From assembly GCA_036386515.1 (NCBI GenBank), contig DASVVO010000089.1, positions 1 through 64,000 of the forward strand: a DNA stretch of 64,000 nt. Direction: 5' to 3'. This document shows positions 43,016 through 50,382 of this stretch, piece after piece. The stretch is from JAIVJZ01 sp036386515 (GTDB lineage: Bacteria > Acidobacteriota > Blastocatellia > Pyrinomonadales > Pyrinomonadaceae). Under the pieces are notes generated by a model, which did no database searches, was not told the origin of the DNA, and worked only from the letters and a program-made list of their open reading frames with translations. The position numbers and the translations under genes were made by a program. The first letter of the stretch is position 1, and every line of letters starts with the position of its first letter.

Positions 43016-43672
43016 GTGTCGAAGCAGAAGGAGATCGTCAGGCGCGGCTACGATAAAGTCTCTTACGCTTACCGCGACGACGGCGGCGCGGGCGCGGATG
43101 ATCTCGCAAACTACGACGCGTGGCTCGCGGAGCTGTCCGCGCTCCTGCCCGCTCGCGCTCCCGTGCTCGACCTCGGCTGCGGCTGCGGCCTGCCCGTCGC
43201 GCAAACGCTCTGCGCGAAGTTCGACGTTACCGGCGTGGACATCTCGCCCGTGCAGATCGAGCGCGCGCGGCGTCTCGTGCCGCAGGCGCGATTCATCCGC
43301 GCGGATATGGCTGAGGTAAATTTCCCTCCGGCGAGTTTCGCCGCCGTCCTCTCTTTCTATGCGGTCATCCACCTGCCGCTCCGCGAGCAGCCCGCGCTGT
43401 TCGAGAGAATACGCGGCTGGCTGCGACCGGGCGGCTATTTTCTCGGAACGGTCGGGAGCAGGGCTTGGACGGGAACGGAAGAGAACTGGCTCGGCGTGCC
43501 GGACGCGTTGATGGCCTGGAGCCACGCCGACGCGGAGACTTACAGGGCGTGGCTGGCCGCGAGCGGATTCGAGATTTGCCGCACGGAGTTCATCCCCGAA
43601 GGCGACGGCGGGCACACGCTCATCCTCGCACGCGCCGGAAACAAAAAGAACGATTGCGCTTTAGTGAAGTGA
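43016..43672 (+). CDS. Class I SAM-dependent methyltransferase
   Basis: About 218 residues. The Rossmann-like SAM site is PVLDLGCGCGLPVAQTLCAK, followed by the acidic loop VTGVDISPVQIERAR and ARFIRADMAEVNFP; the Gly-rich loop here is GCGCG. LRPGGYFLGTVGS lies near the C-terminal strand. It belongs to the small-molecule group (ubiE/trm9-like). I chose the GTG at 43016 because GGAGG (43004-43008) is correctly placed; an upstream GTG at 42974 overlaps the pyrophosphatase stop by 4 nt and would add 14 residues. Substrate unknown. Confidence 0.85.
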   Translation: MSKQKEIVRRGYDKVSYAYRDDGGAGADDLANYDAWLAELSALLPARAPVLDLGCGCGLPVAQTLCAKFDVTGVDISPVQIERARRLVPQARFIRADMAEVNFPPASFAAVLSFYAVIHLPLREQPALFERIRGWLRPGGYFLGTVGSRAWTGTEENWLGVPDALMAWSHADAETYRAWLAASGFEICRTEFIPEGDGGHTLILARAGNKKNDCALVK

Positions 43673-43730
43673 AATTGTTGAAGGGTAACGGGGCGAGGCT
43701 TTGCCCTTGAAGAAGCGACACGTGACCGGC

Positions 43731-43967
43731 TCAGGCTTGCTCGCCGATCTTCTCTTCGACACCGCAACGCGGACAAACGAGCACGCGGCGTGAATCGTCG
43801 CGCCAGCGAGCGCGTGCGGCCGTGGAGAGTTTCGGCTCGCGTTCCTCCGCTTCGCCCTCGCTGAAAAAACGGCCGCGCGCGCCCGTTTCAGGCGCGCGCG
43901 GCGGCGTTTCTTCCGTCTGGCAATGGCGGCACGTCCAGCCGTAGCCTTGGTTGACGAAGTGATCCAT
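43731..43967 (-). CDS. Small zinc-ribbon-like protein
   Basis: 78-residue protein with CRHC near the N-terminus and CPRCG near the C-terminus, separated by a basic, disordered middle. The paired CxxC motifs suggest a single zinc site. Nothing else is recognised. It lies between a methyltransferase gene on the other strand and a protease gene on the same strand, separated from the latter by a heptad repeat. Confidence 0.6.
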   Translation of the reverse strand: MDHFVNQGYGWTCRHCQTEETPPRAPETGARGRFFSEGEAEEREPKLSTAARARWRDDSRRVLVCPRCGVEEKIGEQA

Positions 43968-43971
43968 AAAA

Positions 43972-44059
43972 CAGAGGCTGGAGGTCAGAGATTAGAGGTT
44001 AGTGAAAACGCTCCGGTCTTTCGCTGATCTCTGACCTCTAACCTCTAACCTCTAACCTC
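43972..44059. repeat. Heptad hairpin repeat, TAACCTC type (copy 1)
   Basis: Left: GAGGTCAGAGATTAGAGGTTAG; right: units GATCTCT, GACCTCT, AACCTCT, AACCTCT, AACCTCC. The centre contains GTTAGTGAAAAC, matched by GTCAGTGAAAAC in the copy at 47695-47773. Confidence 0.9.
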
Positions 44060-44066
44060 CGCTTTG

Positions 44067-45218
44067 TTATCTTCTGAGCGCGCCGCCGCGCCGTTCGGGC
44101 AACAGGCGCACGGGAACTTTGACGCGTCCGCTGTCGCGGAACACTTCCACCTGCACCACGTCGTTGAACTGGCGCTTGTCTAGAATGCGGAAGAGGTCGT
44201 CGCCGTTGTTCACTTTCTCGCCGTCAATGCTGATGATGATGTCGCCGAGAGCCACGTCGCCGTCCGGCGTCTGTTCCAGACCGCGCAGCCCCGCGGCCGA
44301 CGCCGAACTGTTCGGGTAGACCTGATAGATGCCAACGCCCTCCGACACGGGCAGGCGAATTTGCAGATTGCGCACGTTGAACGGAACGATGCCGAGTTTC
44401 GGGCGGACGACCGCGCCGTTCTTGATCAGTTGCGGCACGACCCGCTTCGCGATGCTCGCCGGGACGGCGAAGCCGACGCCGACCGAGCCGCCTGCGGGCG
44501 AGAGGATTTGCGAGTTGATGCCGATCACGCGGCCGCTCGAATCGAGGAGCGGGCCGCCGGAGTTGCCGGGGTTGATGGAGGCGTCCGTCTGGATCGCGCC
44601 TTCAATCTGGCGGTTGTTGCGCGCGCGGATGGGGCGTTGCAAACCGCTGATGACGCCGGTGGTGAGCGTGCGCGTGAACCCGAACGGATTGCCGATGGCT
44701 AACACCTTCTGCCCCACGACGAGCGTGTCCGAGTCGCCGAAGGGCACGACCGTCAGCGCGTCGCGCGGCGCGTCGATCTTGATCACGGCCAAGTCCGTGT
44801 CGGGGTCTTCGCCCACCTTCGTCGCCGGGTAAGACTTGTCGCCGCCCAGACTAACGTTCAAACGCTGCGCGCCTTCGATCACGTGGTAGTTCGTCAGGAT
44901 GTGCCCCTGTGCGTCGATGACGAAGCCCGAACCCGACCCGCTGCGCTCGCCCGCGTCCCAGAAGTCGTTGCCGAAGGAGGTCGAGGTGATGAAGACCACG
45001 CCCGGCGAGATGGCCTTGTAGACCTCGATGTTGTTCTGCTCGTCGGTGGCGTAGGACGGGTTGGTGATACCGGCGGGCACGCCCTCCGAGAGCGACGCGC
45101 TGCCGCTCGGTTCGAGCAGGCGGCCGCCGTAGCGTCCGAAAACGAAGACGACGCCGGCGGCGATGAAGGCCGACGTAAAGGCGATCAGCAGGATTTGGCG
45201 CGCGGAAATTCGATACAT
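44067..45218 (-). CDS. HtrA/DegP-like serine protease (S1C) with one PDZ domain
   Basis: 383-residue envelope protease anchored by an N-terminal membrane helix (residues 8-28). The trypsin-like domain carries the triad His112 (LTNYHVIEG), Asp142 (PDTDLAVIK) and Ser220 (NPGNSGGPLL). One PDZ domain follows (about 285-370: SASAAGLRGLEQTPDGDVAL, GDIIISIDGEKVN). This is the DegS/HtrA layout for periplasmic protein quality control and stress signalling. The ATG is preceded by AGAGGGA. Single-gene transcript, as its neighbours are separated by repeats. Confidence 0.95.
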   Translation of the reverse strand: MYRISARQILLIAFTSAFIAAGVVFVFGRYGGRLLEPSGSASLSEGVPAGITNPSYATDEQNNIEVYKAISPGVVFITSTSFGNDFWDAGERSGSGSGFVIDAQGHILTNYHVIEGAQRLNVSLGGDKSYPATKVGEDPDTDLAVIKIDAPRDALTVVPFGDSDTLVVGQKVLAIGNPFGFTRTLTTGVISGLQRPIRARNNRQIEGAIQTDASINPGNSGGPLLDSSGRVIGINSQILSPAGGSVGVGFAVPASIAKRVVPQLIKNGAVVRPKLGIVPFNVRNLQIRLPVSEGVGIYQVYPNSSASAAGLRGLEQTPDGDVALGDIIISIDGEKVNNGDDLFRILDKRQFNDVVQVEVFRDSGRVKVPVRLLPERRGGALRR

Positions 45219-45459
45219 AATCTGTTCCCTCTAAAGATGACAAAAAACATGACGAACAGCTACAGCCTTGGTAAGATGCGCGCGGCGGAGTCGCCGTTGC
45301 GCGTCGCGGCGCGCGGGCAGGCCGTAGAAGAAGGCGCGGCCGGGCGGCGACAAAAGTTGATACGCGGAAATGGGTGCGAAGGTTTGCGCCTCATGGGGCG
45401 CGCGGGCGGGAGAGGACGACGCGAAAAAGCGGAGGGCTGCGTCCGAATTTTTGGAAACT

Positions 45460-45828
45460 CTAAAACAGCATGGCGAGCAGGGCGTCCGGCAGGCTGACGA
45501 GATAGGCGATGGCGGCATCCGTCCGCGGCCAGCCGAGAGCGGCGATGCCCGTGGCGGCGTGGACGAACATCAGCGCGCAGTAGAGGCCGAGCACCAGCCG
45601 CAGGCCGCGGCGCGCGACCGCCAGGTGCGACCAGCGATAGAGGATGAACGCGACGCCCGCGCCGACGAGCAACTTGGTGGCGAGAAAAGGGGCGTTGCCC
45701 GCGTCGAGCAAATAGGCCATCAGGCCGTTGCCTTCCGTCGCCAGACCGTTGCGCACCCACACGATGGTCAACTGTGCGTCGAGCCAGTTCAGCACAAATA
45801 GCAGCAGGCATTTCGTCAGTGCGCTCAT
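45460..45828 (-). CDS. Four-helix membrane protein, DUF5658-like
   Basis: 122-residue membrane protein with four predicted helices. The start ALTKCLLLFVLNWLDAQLT, with an Asp in the first helix, and the following EGNGLMAYLLDAGNAPFLAT match the DUF5658 pattern known from acidobacteria and cyanobacteria. Function unknown. It is on the minus strand, with 240 bp before the protease gene. Family is recalled, not checked. Confidence 0.65.
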   Translation of the reverse strand: MSALTKCLLLFVLNWLDAQLTIVWVRNGLATEGNGLMAYLLDAGNAPFLATKLLVGAGVAFILYRWSHLAVARRGLRLVLGLYCALMFVHAATGIAALGWPRTDAAIAYLVSLPDALLAMLF

Positions 45829-45885
45829 CGCTCGCGGTCTCCTCGCTTTTGGACTAACCTTGTTTAACCCTGCCCTCTAACGATT

Positions 45886-45914
45886 GAACCCCCAGCTTAT
45901 TGGGCTGGGGGTTC
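45886..45914. terminator. Inverted repeat upstream of DUF5658 gene
   Basis: Perfect 11-bp arms GAACCCCCAGC and GCTGGGGGTTC with loop TTATTGG. In the spacer 45829-46092 together with a heptad repeat. It may end transcription from the gene at 46093; no T-run is present. Confidence 0.5.
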
Positions 45915-45991
45915 GCTCAGGCTACGGGAGAAACGAATTCGCTTCGTTGTATTGATCAGATAGTGCGAATGCTGCGCGCGTTCCCGAAAAT

Positions 45992-46085
45992 CGTGAAGCG
46001 TCAATCGTGAATAGCTGAAAGCTGCTTTGAGCTATTCACGATTGACGCTTCACGATCGACGGCTTTTGACCATTCACGATTGACG
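45992..46085. repeat. Heptad hairpin repeat, GATTCAC type (copy 2)
   Basis: Left units CGTGAAG, CGTCAAT, CGTGAAT; right units ATTCACG, ATTGACG, CTTCACG, ATCGACG, then ATTCACG and ATTGACG again. The arms pair well around AGCTGAAAGCTGCTTTGAGCT, itself palindromic. Confidence 0.9.
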
Positions 46086-46092
46086 AGTTTTA

Positions 46093-46335
46093 CTAAATCT
46101 CGATGCCGCGCTCTTTGGCGATGCCGCGCGCCTTCATCACGATGTCGTCGTCCACGGGTTCGTCCGGGTCGCCCGTCATCCAGCCCTGCACCTCTTCGAC
46201 GGGGCGACCGAGCGCGACGGCCAAACGCTCGTCGTCCGACTCGAATCCCTGATCGCGCAGCCGCTTCAAAATCTCGCGGCCGCCCGTTTCGCTCGTCCCC
46301 CGGTCGTCAACCGCCTGCTCGTTTTTCTCTTCCAT
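46093..46335 (-). CDS. Small acidic hypothetical protein
   Basis: 80-residue, very acidic protein with a predicted helical core (REILKRLRDQGFESDDERLA, VALGRPVEEVQGWMTG) that looks like a small helix-turn-helix-like bundle, and a C-terminal VMKARGIAKERGIEI. The ATG has AGGGGAA at good spacing. It starts only 21 bp after the stop of the upstream heavy-metal chaperone gene on the same strand, so the two form an operon and may act together. Confidence 0.65.
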   Translation of the reverse strand: MEEKNEQAVDDRGTSETGGREILKRLRDQGFESDDERLAVALGRPVEEVQGWMTGDPDEPVDDDIVMKARGIAKERGIEI

Positions 46336-46356
46336 GTAGATTCCCCTTTTCGCTTT

Positions 46357-46599
46357 TTATGCTGTGGCTTCCGACGATTGCGAACCGTCGCCGACGGTCG
46401 CGTCGTAACCCAAATCCTGAATCTTCTTGATGAGCGTTGTTTCCTGCACGACCGCGTCGTCGTAAGCGACGTTGGCGGTTTTGCCGCCGTAGGTGACATC
46501 GGCGCGAAAGACGCCGGCGGTCGTCTCCAACGTCTCTTTGATATCCACCGCGCACGACTCGCAGTGCATGCCCTTGATGTGCAATTCCGACTCTCTCAT
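46357..46599 (-). CDS. Heavy-metal-associated (HMA) domain copper-chaperone-like protein
   Basis: 80-residue ferredoxin-like HMA domain. The metal-binding loop GMHCESCAVDIK has the two cysteines that bind Cu(I) or similar soft metals, and VFRADVTYGGKTANVAYDD is the second strand pair. The ATG at 46599 has GGAGG 8 nt upstream, which decides against the much longer upstream frame. It forms a two-gene unit with the following acidic protein; no copper ATPase is near. Confidence 0.85.
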   Translation of the reverse strand: MRESELHIKGMHCESCAVDIKETLETTAGVFRADVTYGGKTANVAYDDAVVQETTLIKKIQDLGYDATVGDGSQSSEATA

Positions 46600-46741
46600 G
46601 CTGAGACCTCCCCTTAGTGCGAGGGCGTCCGCGCGACCGCAACCGTTGACACGGCGAATAGACTGCGACCGTCGCCGGCGCGCCCCTTTCGTTGGATTGT
46701 CATCTTGCTTGATGTGCGGCGTATTATACAGCACAACCGAG

Positions 46742-47638
46742 ATGAGCGAGCAACCGCACGGCAGCAGGAATATCCGCGAGGCTTTAACGGAAGCCTCCGC
46801 CAGTTTGCGCGCGGCGGGCATCGCCGACGCCCGCCCCGACGCCCGCGCGCTCCTCGCCGACACGCTCGCGCGCGACCACGCCTTTCTCATCGCGCACTCC
46901 GACGACGAACTCGAACTCTCCGCCCTCGCGCTCTTTCACGAGCGCGTCAACCGTCGCGCGGCGGGCGAACCCGTGCAGTACATCACGGGGCGTCAGGAGT
47001 TTTACGGACTCGATTTTGAAGTCAACCCGGCGGTGCTCATCCCGCGCCCCGAAACCGAGTTGCTGGTTGAGAGCGCGCTCGAACTTTTGCGCGACGGCGG
47101 AGCCGCGCCGCGCCTCTGCGATGTCGGCACGGGTTCGGGCTGCATCCCCGTCGCGCTGCTGCACGAACGCGGCGACGCGCGCGCCTGCGGCCTCGACATC
47201 TCGCCCCACGCGCTCGCCGTGGCCGCACGCAACGCCGCGCGCCACGCCGTAGAGTCGCGCCTCACGCTTCTCGTCTCCGATTGCTTCGACGCGCTCGCCG
47301 CCACACAGCCCGGCGCGACGTTCAACCTGATCACGTCCAACCCGCCTTACATCGCCGAAAGCGACATCCCGCACCTGCAACGCGAAGTGCGCGAGCACGA
47401 ACCGCGCGTCGCGCTCACGCCCGGCGGCGACGGCCTCTCCGTCATTCGCCGCCTCATCGCCGGAGCACCGCGCTTTCTCGACGCGGGCGGCCATCTCCTC
47501 CTGGAGATCGGTTACGAACAGCACGAAACGGTCGCGCGCCTCGTTGACGGAAACGTCTGGACGCTGCTCGACATCCGGCGCGACCTCCAGGGCATCCCTC
47601 GCGTCGTCGTCCTCCGGCGGCGGCGCGGGAGCGGATGA
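46742..47638 (+). CDS. prmC: Protein-(glutamine-N5) methyltransferase, release factor-specific
   Basis: 298-residue enzyme that methylates the GGQ glutamine of peptide release factors. Characteristic blocks: PVQYITGRQEFYGLDFEVNP before the SAM site, LCDVGTGSGCIPVALLHE, and the catalytic SNPPYIAESDIPHLQREV. LTPGGDGLSVIRRLI and GHLLLEIGYEQ follow. A TATTAT upstream (46724 region) may be part of its promoter. The start is ATG 46742; longer upstream frames lack RBS and conserved sequence. Confidence 0.9.
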   Translation: MSEQPHGSRNIREALTEASASLRAAGIADARPDARALLADTLARDHAFLIAHSDDELELSALALFHERVNRRAAGEPVQYITGRQEFYGLDFEVNPAVLIPRPETELLVESALELLRDGGAAPRLCDVGTGSGCIPVALLHERGDARACGLDISPHALAVAARNAARHAVESRLTLLVSDCFDALAATQPGATFNLITSNPPYIAESDIPHLQREVREHEPRVALTPGGDGLSVIRRLIAGAPRFLDAGGHLLLEIGYEQHETVARLVDGNVWTLLDIRRDLQGIPRVVVLRRRRGSG

Positions 47639-47675
47639 AACTTCAAGCCGCCATCTAGTCGCCGTCCGGTCGTCG

Positions 47676-47684
47676 TGCTAAACT
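47676..47684 (+). promoter_or_regulatory. Extended -10-like element before murA
   Basis: TG-C-TAAACT, identical to the element at 10048-10056. It lies upstream of the heptad repeat, so a transcript starting here would carry the repeat as its leader. Confidence 0.4.
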
Positions 47685-47694
47685 CCGCTCAAAA

Positions 47695-47773
47695 GCAGAG
47701 GCCGGAAGTCAGGGGTTTAGAGGTCAGTGAAAACTGATTCTTGCCGACCTCTCACCTCCAACCTCTGACCTCT
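47695..47773. repeat. Heptad hairpin repeat, TAACCTC type (copy 2)
   Basis: Left GGAAGTCAGGGGTTTAGAGG; right units GCCGACC, TCTCACC, TCCAACC, TCTGACC. Shares the loop word GTCAGTGAAAAC with the copy at 43972. It ends 9 bp before the murA start, where no other RBS is visible. Confidence 0.85.
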
Positions 47774-47781
47774 ATAACTAT

Positions 47782-49098
47782 ATGGATAAATTTCGCATCA
47801 CCGGCGGGCGCGCGCTGCGCGGTCGCATCAACGTGAGCGGGGCGAAGAATTCCGCCCTGCCGTGTATGGCCGCCGCGCTCCTGACGGGCGAGAGCGTCAC
47901 GCTGCACAACGTGCCTTACGTGCGCGACATCATCACGCAGCGACGCCTGCTCGAAGACCTCGGCGCGCACGTGCTGACGCCCGAACTGCGCACGCACAAG
48001 ATCACCGCCGCCCACATCGAGTTGTTTGAAGCGCCCTACGATCTCGTCAAGACGATGCGCGCCTCCGTGCTCGTGCTGGGGCCGCTCATCGCGCGCTTCG
48101 GCAAGGCGAAAGTTTCTTTGCCGGGCGGCTGCGCCATCGGCTCGCGCCCCATCGACCTGCACCTGGAGAGTTTGAAACAACTCGGCGCGGACGTGTCGCT
48201 CGAAGCCGGTTACGTCGTGGCGCGCGCGCCGCGCGGCGGCCGCCTCGTCGGCGCGACGGTCAACTTCGACAAAGTGACCGTGACGGGCACGGAGAATCTG
48301 TTGATGGCCGCCACGCTCGCCTCCGGCACGACGATTTTGAACAACGCCGCGTGCGAACCCGAAGTGGCCGACCTCGCCGAACTCCTGAACCGCATGGGCG
48401 CGCGCGTGCGCGGCGCGGGCACGCCCCGGATCACGATCGAAGGCGTCGAGATGCTCGGCGCGGCGGAGCACACCATCATCCCCGACCGCATCGAGACGGG
48501 CACGTTCCTCATCGCCGCCGCGATCACGAACGGCGAATTGGAATTGAAAGATTGCATGCCGGAACACTCCGCCACGGTCATCGCCAAACTGCGCGAGGCG
48601 GGCGTCGAAATTGAAGAGGTCAACCAGAGCACGCTGCACGTGCGTCGCTCCGCGCGAGGGCTGCGCGCCTCGGACATCACGACCGAGCCGCACCCGCGTT
48701 TTCCCACCGACATGCAGGCGCAGTACATGACCTTGATGACGCAGGCCGAGGGGCACAGCCGCATCACCGAGACGATCTTCGAGAACCGCTTCATGCACGC
48801 CTCCGAGATGCAACGGATGGGCGCGCGCATCGCGATTGACGGGCGCACGGCCGTCGTTGAAGGCGCGGCGAAGCTCGCGGGCGCGCGCGTGCAGGCGTCG
48901 GACTTGCGCGCCTCCGCCTCGCTCGTCCTCGCCGGACTCGTGGCCGAAGGCGAGACGATCATCGAGCGCGTCTATCACATTGATCGCGGCTACGAAAAGA
49001 TCGAGGACAAACTGCGCAGCGTCGGCGCGCAGATCGAACGCCTCCGCGATTCGGTGACGGCGAGCCTGCCGCCCATCGCGGAAGTCGGAGCGCTGTAG
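47782..49098 (+). CDS. murA: UDP-N-acetylglucosamine 1-carboxyvinyltransferase
   Basis: 438-residue enzyme for the first committed step of peptidoglycan synthesis, adding enolpyruvate from PEP to UDP-GlcNAc. Conserved elements: SGAKNSALP with Lys22-Asn23, TMRASVLVLGPL, and the PEP-binding loop LPGGCAIGSRP with Cys117, the residue attacked by fosfomycin. RFPTDMQAQYMTLM and SDLRASASLVLAGL complete the family. Length is usual (about 420-440). The leader carries a heptad hairpin directly before the ATG. Confidence 0.95.
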   Translation: MDKFRITGGRALRGRINVSGAKNSALPCMAAALLTGESVTLHNVPYVRDIITQRRLLEDLGAHVLTPELRTHKITAAHIELFEAPYDLVKTMRASVLVLGPLIARFGKAKVSLPGGCAIGSRPIDLHLESLKQLGADVSLEAGYVVARAPRGGRLVGATVNFDKVTVTGTENLLMAATLASGTTILNNAACEPEVADLAELLNRMGARVRGAGTPRITIEGVEMLGAAEHTIIPDRIETGTFLIAAAITNGELELKDCMPEHSATVIAKLREAGVEIEEVNQSTLHVRRSARGLRASDITTEPHPRFPTDMQAQYMTLMTQAEGHSRITETIFENRFMHASEMQRMGARIAIDGRTAVVEGAAKLAGARVQASDLRASASLVLAGLVAEGETIIERVYHIDRGYEKIEDKLRSVGAQIERLRDSVTASLPPIAEVGAL

Positions 49099-49121
49099 TT
49101 GCCGGAGAAAACTGAGCACTC

Positions 49122-49225
49122 ATGGAATTTGAGTGGGATGAAAGCAAAGCTGCTGCCAACTTATCCGTTTGATTAGCGTCAGGGAAGTAACACGCGCGGA
49201 GCGAGAAGCTTATGAAGAGAGTTGA
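49122..49225 (+). pseudogene. Remnant of a BrnT-type toxin gene (internal deletion)
   Basis: The first frame gives MEFEWDESKAAANLSV, the typical BrnT start, and stops at 49170-49172. In another frame, 49163-49225 encodes IRLISVREVTRAEREAYEES, the typical BrnT end, and stops at 49223-49225. The middle (about 55-60 residues, including the RNase core) is missing and the frame shifts at the junction near 49162. The next gene starts inside its 3' end at 49212, as usual for brnT-antitoxin pairs. So the toxin has been lost by deletion while the antitoxin remains. Confidence 0.7.
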
Positions 49226-49451
49226 GAGGGAAGCGGAGGACGAGTTGAGGCCGGAATATGATCTGCGGAGTTTGCGCGTGCGGAGAGTCGGGGTGGGGCG
49301 CAAGAGCTTCGGCGGTGCGGTGATTCGTTTAGAACCTGATGTGGCAGAGATATTCCCTGATTCCGAAGCGGTGAACGAAGCACTCCGATTCCTCATCAGA
49401 ATCACGAAAGAAAACAAACCGCCGCTCCCGCATAGCGACGGCGATGTCTAG
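49212..49451 (+). CDS. Antitoxin of the deleted BrnT-like toxin
   Basis: 79-residue protein: basic N-terminus, then DELRPEYDLRSLRVRR, a conserved-looking VIRLEPDVAEIFPDSEAVNE and helix ALRFLIRITKENK. The words PEYD...LEPDVAEIFPDSEAVNEALR are known from small antitoxin-like proteins encoded just after brnT genes; the C-terminus is a probable ribbon-helix-helix-like DNA-binding half. It overlaps the toxin remnant by 14 nt. With the toxin gone it may be dispensable or may have kept a repressor role. Confidence 0.6.
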   Translation: MKRVEREAEDELRPEYDLRSLRVRRVGVGRKSFGGAVIRLEPDVAEIFPDSEAVNEALRFLIRITKENKPPLPHSDGDV

Positions 49452-49511
49452 CCTTCATCAGGAGCAGATGCGAATTTAACCCTTTCACGTTCCCACTTAA
49501 TCATTTAACTT

Positions 49512-49862
49512 ATGGCCGAACAAGGTTGCATCTTTTGCCAGGTCGTCGCGGGCGAGATTTCCGCCGACATCATCTACACGGATGAGCGCGCGGTGGCGTT
49601 TCGCGACATCAATCCGCAGGCGCCCGTCCACGCGCTCGTCATCCCGCGCGAGCACATGGCCTCGCTCGACGAGGCCGCGGGGCGCGACGAGGGCGTGCTC
49701 GGCCACCTGCTGCGCGTCGCCGCGCGCGTCGCCAACGCGGAAGGCCTGTCGCAGTCGGGCTATCGCACCGTCATCAACACGGGGGCGGGCGCGGGTCAGT
49801 CGGTTTTTCACCTCCACCTGCACGTCGTCGGCGGGCGGCCGCTCAAGTGGCCGCCGGGCTGA
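49512..49862 (+). CDS. HIT-family (HINT) nucleotide-binding protein
   Basis: 116-residue histidine-triad hydrolase. Zinc-type start CIFCQVVAGEISADIIYTDE, then FRDINPQAPVHALVIPREH and the triad HLHLHVVGGR at the C-terminus; the middle histidine is the nucleophile of HINT AMP-lysine and purine phosphoramidate hydrolases. Size is standard. It lies in the same direction as the following small protein, only 21 bp apart, so they probably form a unit. Confidence 0.9.
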   Translation: MAEQGCIFCQVVAGEISADIIYTDERAVAFRDINPQAPVHALVIPREHMASLDEAAGRDEGVLGHLLRVAARVANAEGLSQSGYRTVINTGAGAGQSVFHLHLHVVGGRPLKWPPG

Positions 49863-49883
49863 GTCGGAATAAGGAGTCAAACT

Positions 49884-50324
49884 ATGTCCGAACCATCCGC
49901 ACAGGCAGCAGACCTCAAGGCTTTGATCCGTCGCTGGTTTGCAGAGGTGTGGAACCAGGGGCGCGAGGAGGCGATCGACGAGATGTTCGCCGAGGACGGC
50001 GTCGCCTACGGGTTGTCGGACGAGACGGGCGCGCCGCTCAGGGGGGCGTCGGGTTTCAAGCCGTTCTTCCGCAATTTTCGCGGCGCGTTCCCGGACATCG
50101 AAGTGATCGTCGAAGACACCGTGGCGGAAGGCGATAAGGTGGCGGCGCGCTGCACGCTGCGCGCCACCCACGCGGGCGACGGTCTCGGATTCGCCGCGAC
50201 GCAGCGGACGGTGAACTTCACCGGCATCGCCATCGTGCGCGTTCGCGACGGCCGGATCGTCGAGGCGTGGAACAACTTCGACTTCATGAGCATGTTTCAG
50301 CAACTCGGCGCGCTCCAAAAGTAG
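49884..50324 (+). CDS. SnoaL-like polyketide cyclase / ester-cyclase family protein
   Basis: 146-residue alpha+beta barrel of the NTF2 superfamily. LKALIRRWFAEVWNQGREEA is the usual long first helix, IDEMFAEDGVAY the loop after it, GFKPFFRNFRGAFPDIEVIV the following strands, and NFTGIAIVRVRDGRIVEAW the closing sheet. Family members have diverse isomerase or cyclase roles, and no catalytic residue can be picked. It probably follows the HIT gene in one transcript. Confidence 0.8.
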   Translation: MSEPSAQAADLKALIRRWFAEVWNQGREEAIDEMFAEDGVAYGLSDETGAPLRGASGFKPFFRNFRGAFPDIEVIVEDTVAEGDKVAARCTLRATHAGDGLGFAATQRTVNFTGIAIVRVRDGRIVEAWNNFDFMSMFQQLGALQK

Positions 50325-50382
50325 GTAACGCGCTCGCCCGGGTGTTCCGGGTCAACTACACCGCCGCCTCCTAAAATCCTGC

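Noticed and set aside
45886..45914. IS200/IS605-type subterminal hairpin
   Set aside because: Only one hairpin is present and no TnpA or TnpB sequence is nearby.
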